64,000 nucleotides of DNA from Streptomyces atratus (GCF_014648655.1 NZ_BMRN01000005.1:369179-433178), one strand, 5' to 3'. Positions 9,382 through 17,766 are shown, counted from the stretch's first letter. The notes: generated by a model not told the origin, from the sequence alone. Made by a program: numbers and translations.

Positions 9382-10326
9382 ATGCCCCGAACCCGGCACT
9401 CCGCTGCCTTCGCGCTGATCACCGTCGCCACTCTCGCCCTCACCGCGTGCGGGTCCGGCGATCCGGCGGCCGCACCGGCCGGCGCCGCCGGGACCGCAGC
9501 CGCCAAGGGAAAGATCCCGACGACGGATGTCGTGTCGTCGGTGCGCAAGGACGAGGCCGCGGCGAAGCTGCTGCCCGCCGGTGTCCGTGCCTCCGGCACC
9601 TTCACCATCGCCTCCAGCATCGGCAATCCGCCCGGCGCCACCTACCTCGAGGACGGCAGGACGGTGGCCGGTACGGACATCGACATCGCGGACGCGGTGG
9701 CCAGGAAGCTCGGGCTGAAGCCGAAGCGCGAGGTGGCCTCCTTCGAGGCGATCCTGCCGGCGCTGGGCAGCGGGAAGTACGACGTGGGTACCGGGAACTT
9801 CGGGGTGACCGAGGAGCGCCGCAGGACGATCGACTTCGTCACGTACATCAATGACGGTCAGGGCTTCGCGGTCCGCGACGACAGCAAGCTGAAGAAGGTC
9901 ACCGATCTCAGCCGGCTCTGCGGCCTGACCGTGGGCACCGGCGCGGGCACCACCTTCGAGGTGACGTTGGAGGAGAACAGGCACCTGTGCTCCGACGCGG
10001 GAAAGAAGCCGTACGAGGTGAAGACCTACAGCGACCAGGGCGCGATCTGGGGCTCGCTCCAGCAGGGCCGCAGCGATGTGGTGATGTCGACCATCAACGG
10101 GCTGCGTTACGCGGTGGAGCAGCAGGAGGGTGTGCGCTTCCTCAATGAGTTCAAGCGCCTCGATGTCGGCTTCGCCTTCAAGAAGGGCACCCCGCTGGCG
10201 CCCGCCTTCCAGGCCGCGGTGAACGGCCTCAAGGCGGACGGCACCTACGACAGGATTCTGAAGAAGTGGGGCATCAGCGCGTCGGCTATCAAGACCTCGC
10301 AGATCTCGCCGCCCGAGATCAAGTGA
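9382..10326 (+). CDS. Amino-acid ABC transporter substrate-binding lipoprotein (second, divergent)
   Basis: This 314-residue SBP_bac_3-type binding protein has a lipobox L-T-A-C with Cys23, then VRASGTFTIASSIGNPPGA and a typical second lobe (AIWGSLQQGRSDVVMSTINGL). AGGAG lies 11 bases before the ATG at 9382; the upstream in-frame codon at 9316 has no such site and would spoil the signal peptide. No permease or ATPase gene follows, so it probably shares the transporter of the leftward operon. That would give two binding proteins per transporter, as in Bacillus TcyJ and TcyK. The leader-peptide ORF upstream suggests it responds to sulfur status. Confidence 0.9.
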   Translation: MPRTRHSAAFALITVATLALTACGSGDPAAAPAGAAGTAAAKGKIPTTDVVSSVRKDEAAAKLLPAGVRASGTFTIASSIGNPPGATYLEDGRTVAGTDIDIADAVARKLGLKPKREVASFEAILPALGSGKYDVGTGNFGVTEERRRTIDFVTYINDGQGFAVRDDSKLKKVTDLSRLCGLTVGTGAGTTFEVTLEENRHLCSDAGKKPYEVKTYSDQGAIWGSLQQGRSDVVMSTINGLRYAVEQQEGVRFLNEFKRLDVGFAFKKGTPLAPAFQAAVNGLKADGTYDRILKKWGISASAIKTSQISPPEIK

Positions 10327-10393
10327 TCCGGCCCGCGCCGGGCGGTGTCCGCGCGGTCCCGGTCCCGTCCGGCCCCTCGCCTGGCTCCCCGCC

Positions 10394-11635
10394 TCAGCAG
10401 CTGCAGTCGCACCCGCAGTCGCAACAGTCGCAGGATTCGCAGCAGTCCCCGCAGTTGCTGCAGCAGTCACAGGCATCGCAGCAGTCGCCGCAGTCGCACT
10501 GATTGCACAGTCCCTCGCGGCGCTGATGGCTCCACGGGTCGTTGAAGGTGCCGCAGCACATCTGGCAGGTGCAGGCCAGTCCCGCCCACACCAGGCAGCC
10601 CGCGATCAGACCGCGCCGGTCGCGCGGGGGCTCGGGCGGGGGCTGCGGCGGCCCGACGGGACTGCCGGGGCTCGGCGCGTACGGATTGCCGGGCGGCGGC
10701 CCGAAGGACCCGGTCTGCCGCACACCTGACGGGGGGACAGCTCCGTCAGGGGCCGGGCCGCCCGCCCGGTGCGAGCATGCCGTGGTGCCGAACGCCCGGT
10801 CCACCGACTGCCGCAGTTCGTGCACCAGTAGCACGTGAGCCAGCTTGTCGTCGGTGAACTCCGCGTCGCGCAGTGCCAGCCGCACGCCGCGCAGCGCGTC
10901 GTCGCAGAGCCGCCGGGCCTCGGCCCGCGTGGTGCCGGTCGCGGTGAGTGGGTTCCAGGAACCCGACGCGGCGTCAGCTTCCTGGTCCTCCACGGCATCC
11001 AGCAGATGCGCCAGGCGTCCGAAGAGGCGGCCCGCCTCGGCCAGCGGCTCCGCGTTCTGCGGCTTGCCCGCGAGTATCGCGGTGTGGGCGAAGGCCGCCG
11101 CGGTGGCGGTCTCGGTGGGCTCGGTGACCAGGAGCAGCGGGGTCCCGGGCCCGGCGAGCAGTTCGATGCCGGTCTGCCGGTCGACGGCGTCGACGAGCAG
11201 TGCCGTGTCGAAGCCGAGCTGTGCGCCGGTGCGCGCGCCGGCCCGGTCCCAGCCCGCGGCGACCCGGCGCGCTGCGGCAGCGACCGGGCGGCGCTTCAAC
11301 AGACCGTCCCCGTCGGCGACGTGGTCCCGCACCTTGGCCGATGCCAGCACCAGGGAGACGGCGGCGGCCAGCCTGGCTCCCTCGCCGCGGGCGACCGGAG
11401 CGGTCCGCATGGCGCGCAGCGGGCAGGGTCCCGCGGTGCGTCGCCATCCGGTGGTGCGCTCGGCCTGAGCCTCCGTCAGGACAGAGACGATCAGGCCGTC
11501 ATAGTTCGTGACGATCCGGGCGAACTGCCCGTGGTCGGAACGAAGTGCGAGACAGAGCCCGCAGAGATGGGCCATCCACTCGGACCTGAGCCCCTCGGAC
11601 AACCGGTGGGCACAGGGCCTGACTATTCCGAACAC
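10394..11635 (-). CDS. DUF5685 family protein with extreme Cys-rich C-terminal tail
   Basis: This 413-residue protein begins V-F-G-I-V-R-P-C and has an early HLCGLCLALR motif, as in the DUF5685 family, whose function is unknown. The GTG at 11635 was chosen because GGGGGA lies 5 bases upstream. The helical body runs to about residue 300 and is followed by a Pro/Gly linker. The tail then contains ACTCQMCC and a final stretch of about 39 residues with 18 cysteines spaced C-x2-C, C-x-C and CC among Asp, Gly, Ser and Asn. Such a tail could bind zinc, copper or an iron-sulfur cluster. It converges on the binding-protein gene and diverges from sflA. Confidence 0.82.
   Translation of the reverse strand: MFGIVRPCAHRLSEGLRSEWMAHLCGLCLALRSDHGQFARIVTNYDGLIVSVLTEAQAERTTGWRRTAGPCPLRAMRTAPVARGEGARLAAAVSLVLASAKVRDHVADGDGLLKRRPVAAAARRVAAGWDRAGARTGAQLGFDTALLVDAVDRQTGIELLAGPGTPLLLVTEPTETATAAAFAHTAILAGKPQNAEPLAEAGRLFGRLAHLLDAVEDQEADAASGSWNPLTATGTTRAEARRLCDDALRGVRLALRDAEFTDDKLAHVLLVHELRQSVDRAFGTTACSHRAGGPAPDGAVPPSGVRQTGSFGPPPGNPYAPSPGSPVGPPQPPPEPPRDRRGLIAGCLVWAGLACTCQMCCGTFNDPWSHQRREGLCNQCDCGDCCDACDCCSNCGDCCESCDCCDCGCDCSC
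10396..10500 (-). repeat. Low-complexity triplet repeat encoding the Cys-rich tail
   Basis: The plus strand shows imperfect repeats built on GCAGTCGCA and CAGCAGTC. On the minus strand these are in-frame TGC and GAC/TGT codons encoding the Cys/Asp-rich tail of the DUF5685 protein. The reading frame is kept, so the repeat is coding rather than a tandem array of another kind. Confidence 0.7.
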
Positions 11636-11945
11636 GACAATCCCCCGAGAGTCGTTCACCTGTACGCCGCGCTCGTGCGCATGCTCGACGCGCATCGTAT
11701 CGAGCACTCCTCGTTCACCCGTACGTCCCTCACATCACCCGTACGGACCGGCACATCGTATTTTCTTTCTTTCAGGCCCCTGATGCAGGAGGAACCTTGA
11801 CGAATCGCCACATCTTCTGCACCAGTACCGTCACGAATCCCCTGCGCGCCGACTATCCACTTGGCGCACGATCCGCATCATGGACGACCATAGGGATACG
11901 AAAGAGATGCGGAACACCACGGAACCGCGGTGAGAGGAGGCGTCC
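11636..11945. other. Divergent intergenic region upstream of sflA
   Basis: This 310-base region lies between the DUF5685 start and sflA. The only firm signal is a near-perfect GAGAGGAGG ribosome site 5 bases before the sflA ATG. A TTG-initiated ORF from 11797 also has an AGGAGG site but runs into sflA in another frame and looks non-coding. No convincing paired promoter hexamers were found. Confidence 0.4.
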
Positions 11946-12389
11946 ATGGGATCGGTGCGCAAGGCGAGTGCCTGGCTGGGCCTCGTAGAGGACAACGACG
12001 AGCGGTACTACGACGACGACGAGTACGCCGAGGGTGCACAGACCGGGACCGGTCAGGCCTGGGTGACCGACCCCCGGGTGCAGGTGGCCTCCGAGGCGGC
12101 CGAGGAGACGGGCCGCCGGATCGCCACCGTCACCCCGGAGAGCTTCCGGGACGCGCGAGCGATCGGAGAGCTCTTCCGGGACGGCGTCCCGGTGATCGTC
12201 AACCTCACGACCATGGACCCCACCGACGCCAAGCGCGTCGTGGACTTCGCGGCGGGGCTGACCTTCGGACTGCGCGGCTCGATCGAGCGCGTGGCCACCC
12301 GGGTCTTCCTGCTGACCCCGGCCGACACCCAGGTGGTCAACGGCGAAACCGTCGGCCGGCCGGCCGACGGCTTCTTCAACCAGAGCTGA
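11946..12389 (+). CDS. sflA: SepF-like cell-division protein SflA
   Basis: This 147-residue protein has the SepF layout: an N-terminal amphipathic stretch ([11 protein letters not shown]) suited to membrane binding, an acidic linker rich in Tyr and Asp, and a C-terminal SepF domain from about residue 55 ([20 protein letters not shown], then [20 protein letters not shown]). Canonical sepF sits beside ftsZ in Streptomyces; this copy instead neighbours an acyl-CoA dehydrogenase gene, as does SCO1749, which has been named SflA. The Sfl proteins are reported to limit ectopic FtsZ and DivIVA placement during sporulation. The ribosome site GAGAGGAGG is very strong. Confidence 0.87.
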   Translation: MGSVRKASAWLGLVEDNDERYYDDDEYAEGAQTGTGQAWVTDPRVQVASEAAEETGRRIATVTPESFRDARAIGELFRDGVPVIVNLTTMDPTDAKRVVDFAAGLTFGLRGSIERVATRVFLLTPADTQVVNGETVGRPADGFFNQS

Positions 12390-12411
12390 GCAGGGCGCTC
12401 GCCGAACCGGT

Positions 12412-13623
12412 CTACCGGAACGCGTCGAGGCCGGTGAGCGCCTTGCCCAGCACCAGCTGGTGCATCTCCACGGTTCCTTCGTAGGTGAGCACCGACTCCA
12501 GGTTCGTCGCATGGCGCATCACCGGGTACTCCAGGGAGATCCCGTTGGCGCCGAGGATCGTGCGCGAGGTACGGCAGATCTCGATCGCCTCCCGCACGTT
12601 GTTGAGCTTTCCGAAACTGACCTGTTCCGGACGGAGCCTGCCCGCGTCCATCCGCCGGCCCAGATGGTGGGCGAGCAGGATGCCCTTGTGCAGCTCCACG
12701 GCCATGTCCGCGAACTTGGCCTGGGTGAGCTGGAAGCCACCGATCGGCCGGCCGAACTGCTCCCGGGCCTTCGCATAGTCGAGGGCCGACTCGAAGCTGG
12801 CGCGCGCCGCTCCCATGGCTCCCCAGACGATGCCGTAGCGGGCATGGCTGAGGCAGCTGAGCGGGCCGCGGAGACCGGTGACCCCGGGGAGTACGGCATC
12901 GGCCGGCAGCCGCACCTCGTCGAGGACCAGCTCGCTGGTGACCGAGGCTCGCAGGGACCACTTGTGCCTGATCTCGGGCGCCGAGAAGCCCGGGGTGCCG
13001 GTCGGCACGACGAATCCGCGGATTCCGCCGGCCGCGCCGCCCTGGTCGGTCTGCGCCCAGACGACGGCGACCCCGGCGACCGAGCCGTTGGTGATCCACA
13101 TCTTGCGGCCGGTGAGCACCCAGTCCTCGCCGTCGCGCTTGGCGTATGTCCGCATCCCGGCCGGGTCGGAGCCGTGGTCCGGCTCGGTGAGGCCGAAGCA
13201 GCCGATGATCTCACCGGCCGCCATGCCCGGCAGCCACTGCTGCCGCTGCGCCTCGGAGCCGAAGCGGTGGATGGCGTACATGGCGAGCGATCCCTGTACG
13301 GAGACGAGGGAGCGGATTCCCGAGTCGGCCGCTTCGAGTTCCAGGCAGGCCAGTCCGTACTGGACGGCGGTGGCGCCCGCGCAGCCGTACCCCTGCAGGG
13401 ACATGCCGAGGGCGCCGAGCGAACCGAGCTCGCGGGCCAGCTCACGGATGCCGGGCAGCTCGCCGTTCTCGTACCACTCGGCGATGTGCGGCAGGACGCG
13501 GTCGGTGGCCCAGTCGCGGACGGTGTCGCGGATGGCGAGGTCCTCGGCACTGAGCAGATCGTCGATGCCGATCGGGTCGGCGGGGTCGAAGGGCGGGAGC
13601 TTCGAGGACTCAGAGGTGGACAT
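12412..13623 (-). CDS. Acyl-CoA dehydrogenase, glutaryl-CoA dehydrogenase-like
   Basis: This 403-residue flavoenzyme has the FAD-binding acyl-CoA dehydrogenase signature (CFGLTEPDHGSDP, then WVLTGRKMWITNG) and the C-terminal helix with LTYEGTVEMHQ, where Glu is the expected catalytic base. Closest in style is the glutaryl-CoA dehydrogenase branch, which oxidises and decarboxylates glutaryl-CoA to crotonyl-CoA. I cannot confirm the decarboxylating residues by eye. The ATG at 13623 is preceded by an imperfect ribosome site. A palindrome about 29 bases upstream (13652-13670) is a likely repressor site. It converges with sflA. Confidence 0.87.
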   Translation of the reverse strand: MSTSESSKLPPFDPADPIGIDDLLSAEDLAIRDTVRDWATDRVLPHIAEWYENGELPGIRELARELGSLGALGMSLQGYGCAGATAVQYGLACLELEAADSGIRSLVSVQGSLAMYAIHRFGSEAQRQQWLPGMAAGEIIGCFGLTEPDHGSDPAGMRTYAKRDGEDWVLTGRKMWITNGSVAGVAVVWAQTDQGGAAGGIRGFVVPTGTPGFSAPEIRHKWSLRASVTSELVLDEVRLPADAVLPGVTGLRGPLSCLSHARYGIVWGAMGAARASFESALDYAKAREQFGRPIGGFQLTQAKFADMAVELHKGILLAHHLGRRMDAGRLRPEQVSFGKLNNVREAIEICRTSRTILGANGISLEYPVMRHATNLESVLTYEGTVEMHQLVLGKALTGLDAFR

Positions 13624-13651
13624 GAGGGTGCCTCCGGCGGCTCGCACGATG

Positions 13652-13670
13652 CTAAAACTAGCAGTGTTAG
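13652..13670. promoter_or_regulatory. Inverted repeat, probable repressor operator of the acyl-CoA dehydrogenase gene
   Basis: CTAAaACT (13652-13659) and AGTgTTAG (13663-13670) are complementary at 7 of 8 positions and are separated by three bases. The element lies 29-47 bases upstream of the dehydrogenase ATG, where a promoter is expected, in a locally AT-rich patch. Its size and shape fit TetR-family operators, but no TetR gene is present nearby. Confidence 0.5.
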
Positions 13671-13696
13671 TTACGGTGTCGCACCGACGTTACGGC

Positions 13697-15421
13697 TCAG
13701 TGTCCCGCCCGTCCAGAGCCGGTCGCCTCGGCGGGGCGGCGCCGGGCGGCCAGCGGGCGCGGCCGCTGCGTACGGCCCACGGCGGGCGCCTCGTGCGGAC
13801 CGTGGGATCCCGGCGCCTCGCTCCGCCCCCGGGACTCATGGGCGTCCTCGGCCTCGTGGGGTTCACGGACACCCGGTGACGGGCACTCCATCACCCGCGG
13901 CAGCCGCAGCGCGGCGAGCGCTCCGACCAGCAGCAGAGCCGCGCTGACCAGCAGCGTGACATGCAGTCCGGTGATGAAGGAGTGGCGGGCCGTGGAGCGC
14001 AGCACCTCGCCCAGCGGACCACCCAGCCGGTCCGCCACCTGGTATGCCTCACCCAGCGAGTGGGAGGCGGCCGCAGCGTCCCCGGCAGGGACGCCCTCTT
14101 CGGGAAGCTTCGCGAGTCCGGGGGCATAGGCGGCGTTCATGACGCTGCCGAGCAGGGCGATCCCCATGCCCGCACCCAGTTGGTAGGAGGTCTCGCCGAT
14201 CGCCGCCGCGCCGCCCGCCCGGTCGGCGGGGGCCTCGCTGAGCATGGATTCGTACGCCCCGAAGAGCGTGGACTGAAGCCCGAAGCCCAGTGCGACGAAG
14301 GCCGCGGTCAGCAGGCCGGGCCGGTCGTGCTGCCCCATCGCGGTCAGGACCAGTACCGAGGCGGCCGTGAGCACGAAGCCCCAGCCGACCATTCGGCGCG
14401 GCCCGATGCGGCGCAGGGTGTACGAGCCGGCGGCGCCCGCGGCCATGGCCGCGAAGGTGAGCGGCAGCAGCCGCAGACCGGTCTGAAGCGGGCTCAGACC
14501 CAGGACGAGCTGGAGGTACTGCACGGCTATCAGTTCCAGCCCGACCAGAGCCAGCATGGCGAGGATGATGCAGCCCACCGCGGTCGAGAAGGCCGGCCTG
14601 GCGAACATCCCCATGTCGATCAGCGGATGCGTACGGCGCTTCTGACGGCGCACGAAGGCCATGAGCAGTACGGCCCCGACCAGCAGCGGGGCCAGTGTGG
14701 CCAAGTTCAGCAGCCCCTCACCGGTGCCCGCCCGCTTCACCCCCAGGACCACACCGAGCACTCCGGCCGCGGCCGTCAGCGCGCCCAGCACATCCCACGG
14801 GCCGTCGTTGCTGCCGCGTGACTCGGGGAGCAGCAGGCGGCCGACCGGCAGGATCAGCGCCATCAGCGGGATGTTGATCAGAAAGACAGAGCCCCACCAG
14901 AAGTGCTCGACGAGGAAGCCGCCTATGACGGGTCCGGTGGCGGCGCCGACGGCGGCGACCGCGGTCCAGACGCCGATCGCCACGGCCCGTTCGCGCCGGT
15001 CGGGGAAGACCTGCCGGAGGATCGACAGCGTCGCCGGCATGATCATCGCGCCGCCGACGCCGAGCAGGGCACGCGCGACAATCAGTACACCGGGGCTGTC
15101 GGCCATCGCGGCGATCGCGGAGGCGACGCCGAAGAGGGCGTAGCCGAGCAGCAGAATGCGGCGCCGGCCGACGCGGTCGCCGAGGGTGCCGAAGAGGATC
15201 AGCAACGAGGCGCAGACCAGTGGATAGGCGTCCACGATCCAGAGCAGACCGACGGCACTGGGCCGCAGGTCCTCGGTGACGGCGGGGACGGCGACATGGA
15301 GCACTGTCGAATCGAGCGCGACGAGCAGCAGACTGAGGCAGAGGACGACGAGGACGACCCATCGATTGGCACCGTCGGCGGCTGAGCGCAGCCGGATTCG
15401 GGCTGTGGTCGTCCCGGACAT
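13697..15421 (-). CDS. MFS drug-efflux transporter, EmrB/QacA (DHA2) type
   Basis: This 574-residue membrane protein has about 14 predicted transmembrane segments. The DHA2 motifs are present (motif C-like ALDSTVLHVAVPAV in helix 1, then GDRVGRRRILLLGYALFGV and GPVIGGFL). The last 50 residues are a charged, disordered cytoplasmic tail rich in Glu, His and Arg. It should export cationic or amphipathic compounds by proton antiport; the substrate is unknown. The ATG at 15421 has GGGAGG 7 bases upstream. The 5' gap holds inverted repeats that may be operator sites, but no regulator gene is adjacent. Confidence 0.9.
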   Translation of the reverse strand: MSGTTTARIRLRSAADGANRWVVLVVLCLSLLLVALDSTVLHVAVPAVTEDLRPSAVGLLWIVDAYPLVCASLLILFGTLGDRVGRRRILLLGYALFGVASAIAAMADSPGVLIVARALLGVGGAMIMPATLSILRQVFPDRRERAVAIGVWTAVAAVGAATGPVIGGFLVEHFWWGSVFLINIPLMALILPVGRLLLPESRGSNDGPWDVLGALTAAAGVLGVVLGVKRAGTGEGLLNLATLAPLLVGAVLLMAFVRRQKRRTHPLIDMGMFARPAFSTAVGCIILAMLALVGLELIAVQYLQLVLGLSPLQTGLRLLPLTFAAMAAGAAGSYTLRRIGPRRMVGWGFVLTAASVLVLTAMGQHDRPGLLTAAFVALGFGLQSTLFGAYESMLSEAPADRAGGAAAIGETSYQLGAGMGIALLGSVMNAAYAPGLAKLPEEGVPAGDAAAASHSLGEAYQVADRLGGPLGEVLRSTARHSFITGLHVTLLVSAALLLVGALAALRLPRVMECPSPGVREPHEAEDAHESRGRSEAPGSHGPHEAPAVGRTQRPRPLAARRRPAEATGSGRAGH

Positions 15422-15975
15422 GCATGTACCTCCCAAAAGGTCCCTCGCGCTCGGCAGGCCAGCCGGGGGTGCAGCGGTTCTCTGTCCCTCGGGGCCCGGC
15501 ATCGACGGGCGAGTGATCCGTCAGCGTACGCGAGTTCGGATCACTCACGCGTGGTCCACCTCATACCTCGGTGGGCCGCGGGGTGTGGCGTACGCCACGC
15601 CGAGCCGCCGCTCGGGACCCGCTCGGACCTGCACGAACCCGCGCGGACGGCTTGCGCGCCCGGCACAGAAGGTACTCGGAGTGACTCCCGGAGCACATGC
15701 CGGGCTCGGACCGAAAGCGTTCGGTAGCCGGACGAACACTATCCGTTTCACTCCATCGAGAGGCCGGAGAAATTCATACCGGCACCCTTGCGCTTTTCTG
15801 TCCGCACCCAAACACCCTTCCGAAATGAGTGCGAAATCAATAGCGCAGAAACACATCTATACGCTTCTTCGGGCCAGGAATTAAGGCCCGGCTGAGACAT
15901 AGTCCACATCACATCGTCATCACAAAGAGACCGGATCGACCTGTTCGCGCGCTAACTCGCTGTAACGTCGATTGG
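15422..15975. other. Divergent intergenic region with inverted repeats
   Basis: This 554-base gap lies between the MFS gene and the PAP2 gene. It contains a perfect 10-bp inverted repeat (GAGTGATCCG at 15511-15520, CGGATCACTC at 15537-15546) and a perfect 14-bp palindrome GTGGCGTACGCCAC at 15585-15598. The stretch 15700-15960 is less GC-rich than the surroundings and probably contains the PAP2 promoter. A 103-codon minus-strand ORF here has poor codon use and was rejected. Confidence 0.5.
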
Positions 15976-17019
15976 GTGCGTACCGACATCTTTGCCCGCC
16001 TGGACCGGGAGCCGGAGCCGCCGAAGATAGAGCCACCGCGGATGAGCCGTCACCGCATCGCTCTCTTCTGCGGGACGTTGGCGTTCTATCTCGCCATCGT
16101 CGTTGCCGTGCTGGTCTCTTCCTGGCTGGTGACTCTGGACTGGAAGGTCATGCTCTTCCGGCCGTATCAACAGTGGCCGGAAATCCACGCCTTCCTCGAC
16201 TACTACATCGTGCTCGGCCAGCGCGGCCCCACCGCCACCATGGTCGCCTGCTGGCTCGGCTGGCGCTCCTGGCGGCAGCACACGCTGCGGCCCCTGCTGA
16301 CGCTCGCCGCCGCGTTGCTGCTGCTCAACATGACGGTCGGGGCGGTCAAGATCGGCCTGGGGCGGCTCGGTCCGCACTACGCGACGCAGATCGGCTCCGC
16401 GGAGCTCTTCGCCGGCGGCGATATATTTCCGTCGGGCCACACCGCCAACGCGGTCGTCACCTGGGGGATCCTCGCCTATCTGGCGACCACCCCGCGGGCC
16501 AGGCGCTATCTGTCGGCCACGTCGGCGATCGTCTCGCTCGGCGTCGGCCTCACCACCGTCTACCTCGGCACGCACTGGCTCAGCGATGTACTGCTGGGCT
16601 GGGCCGCGGGGCTGCTGATCCTGCTGGGCCTGCCCTGGGTCGAGCCGCTGATCACCCGGGCCGAGGCCTGGATCTTCGCCCAGCGCGGGACCCTGCGGGG
16701 ACGCGGCCGTCCCGTTCCTTCCGTGCCCGTCGCGGCCGGAGGACCCCGGACCGTACCGCTCCCGCAACTGGACGGCGGCGACGCCGTGCCACAGAGCCCG
16801 GTGCTGGAGCCGGTCGCCGCGGGAGGACACACGGCGACCACAACGGGCACGGTCACGGGCGCCCGCTCGCGTGCACACCCGGCGCCCCCGTCGCATCCGG
16901 TGCATCTGGTGCGCTCGGAGCGGACTCCGGTCACCCCGGCCGGCAGCCGCCGCCCGCCGCACGCGGACCGTGCGCCGCGCGGCGGCACCACCCCCGCCCG
17001 CCCGATGACCGGCGGCTGA
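15976..17019 (+). CDS. PAP2-family membrane phosphatase
   Basis: This 347-residue protein has about six transmembrane segments in residues 28-225. The PAP2 signature residues are visible: K...G-L-G-R near 115, the motif PSGHTAN, and LGTHWLSDVLLGW with the catalytic His. Such enzymes dephosphorylate lipid phosphates such as phosphatidate or undecaprenyl pyrophosphate at the outer face of the membrane. A 110-residue Pro/Ala/Thr-rich tail follows and is probably disordered. The GTG at 15976 lacks a clear ribosome site, so the start may lie a little downstream at the ATG of residue 23. Confidence 0.88.
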   Translation: MRTDIFARLDREPEPPKIEPPRMSRHRIALFCGTLAFYLAIVVAVLVSSWLVTLDWKVMLFRPYQQWPEIHAFLDYYIVLGQRGPTATMVACWLGWRSWRQHTLRPLLTLAAALLLLNMTVGAVKIGLGRLGPHYATQIGSAELFAGGDIFPSGHTANAVVTWGILAYLATTPRARRYLSATSAIVSLGVGLTTVYLGTHWLSDVLLGWAAGLLILLGLPWVEPLITRAEAWIFAQRGTLRGRGRPVPSVPVAAGGPRTVPLPQLDGGDAVPQSPVLEPVAAGGHTATTTGTVTGARSRAHPAPPSHPVHLVRSERTPVTPAGSRRPPHADRAPRGGTTPARPMTGG

Positions 17020-17070
17020 ACACACCCCAGGAGCAGCGGGGCCGGTACGCACAGCCGTCCCCCCGCACGG

Positions 17071-17100
17071 TGAAGGCCCCGACTTCGGTCGGGGCCTTCA
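17071..17100. terminator. Bidirectional hairpin terminator with TTCG loop
   Basis: A perfect 13-bp stem (17071-17083 and 17088-17100) closes a TTCG tetraloop. It lies between the ends of the convergent PAP2 gene (stop 17019) and I78-type gene (stop 17138), so it can serve both strands. Confidence 0.88.
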
Positions 17101-17137
17101 CTCATGCCCGGGCCCGGAGCCCGGGGCGCAGGGATCC

Positions 17138-17353
17138 TCAGCCCACCCAGCAGCGGGTGACGACGGCATCGGCGACCTCGAAGTTGATCCGTCCGCTCCG
17201 GAACTCCATGGTGATGATCGCGCCCGGCGGCAGCGATCTGACGGTGCTCCAGCCATGCCTGCGGGCCCGCTGCTCGGCCGCGTCGACGAGGAGGCCGACG
17301 TACACATCGGGTGTGTCGTCCGGCTGGGCGGATGGGGTCGGTATGGGTGCCAT
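17138..17353 (-). CDS. Small I78-family peptidase inhibitor-like protein
   Basis: This 71-residue protein has the compact pattern of proteinase inhibitor I78 (PF11720): a central RRHGWSTVRSLPPGAIITM, then GRINFEVADAVVTRC. The usual exposed reactive loop lies between the Pro-Gly and the final strand. There is no signal peptide, so it would act inside the cell unless exported by an unusual route. The ATG at 17353 is preceded by GGTGAGAGG. It ends at a shared terminator with the PAP2 gene. The inhibitor role is known for the family only. Confidence 0.7.
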   Translation of the reverse strand: MAPIPTPSAQPDDTPDVYVGLLVDAAEQRARRHGWSTVRSLPPGAIITMEFRSGRINFEVADAVVTRCWVG

Positions 17354-17766
17354 ACCTCTCACCGTAGGCGGCCGCGGACCACGACGGAAGCCGGGGCGCC
17401 GACCACCGCACGGCATCCTCACGTCCCTCGGCGGTCACGCTTGTGTCACAGGATCACGACACGCGTGCCGCTCGAATCACGCCACCCGGGCACGCGGCCC
17501 GCGACCGGACACACAGTAATCACACAGGCCGGGAAACGATCACACAAAAGGCCCGAAAACAAAGCAGAATATTCCGCATCGAACAGCTGGAATTTCCAGG
17601 TTGAATAGCCTGCGTAAATGAGCATGCCACCGGGAATTCACGCTTCCTTATGGCAGCCTTATCTTTTCGTCACAAAATCCGTACCCCGGGCCTGGGCAGC
17701 CGCCCGCTGCCGCCCGTATAGCGGACAACCCGAACCGTCCCTGTATGGGCGCGCCGTTGGAAGCGC
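17354..17766. other. Intergenic region without a supported gene
   Basis: These 413 bases separate two leftward genes. The part from about 17500 to 17660 is unusually AT-rich for this genome and may hold promoter or structured RNA elements. I found no clear hexamer pair, hairpin or coding frame with normal codon use. Confidence 0.4.

Noticed and set aside
9050..9418. 122-codon plus-strand ORF in the divergent control region
   Set aside because: It overlaps the leader peptide and the lipoprotein start in another frame, is Pro/Ser/Cys-rich and has unusual codon use; no ribosome site.
10390..10505. CAG/TCG-rich repeat considered as a non-coding tandem array
   Set aside because: It is in frame on the minus strand and encodes the cysteine-rich tail of the DUF5685 protein up to a normal stop codon.
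11797..11988. TTG-initiated ORF with an AGGAGG site upstream of sflA
   Set aside because: Despite the ribosome-site-like sequence it runs into sflA out of frame, and its product looks like random high-GC translation.
15545..15856. 103-codon minus-strand ORF in the MFS/PAP2 gap
   Set aside because: Codon third positions are not GC-biased as in real genes here; it has no recognisable features and covers palindromes that look regulatory.
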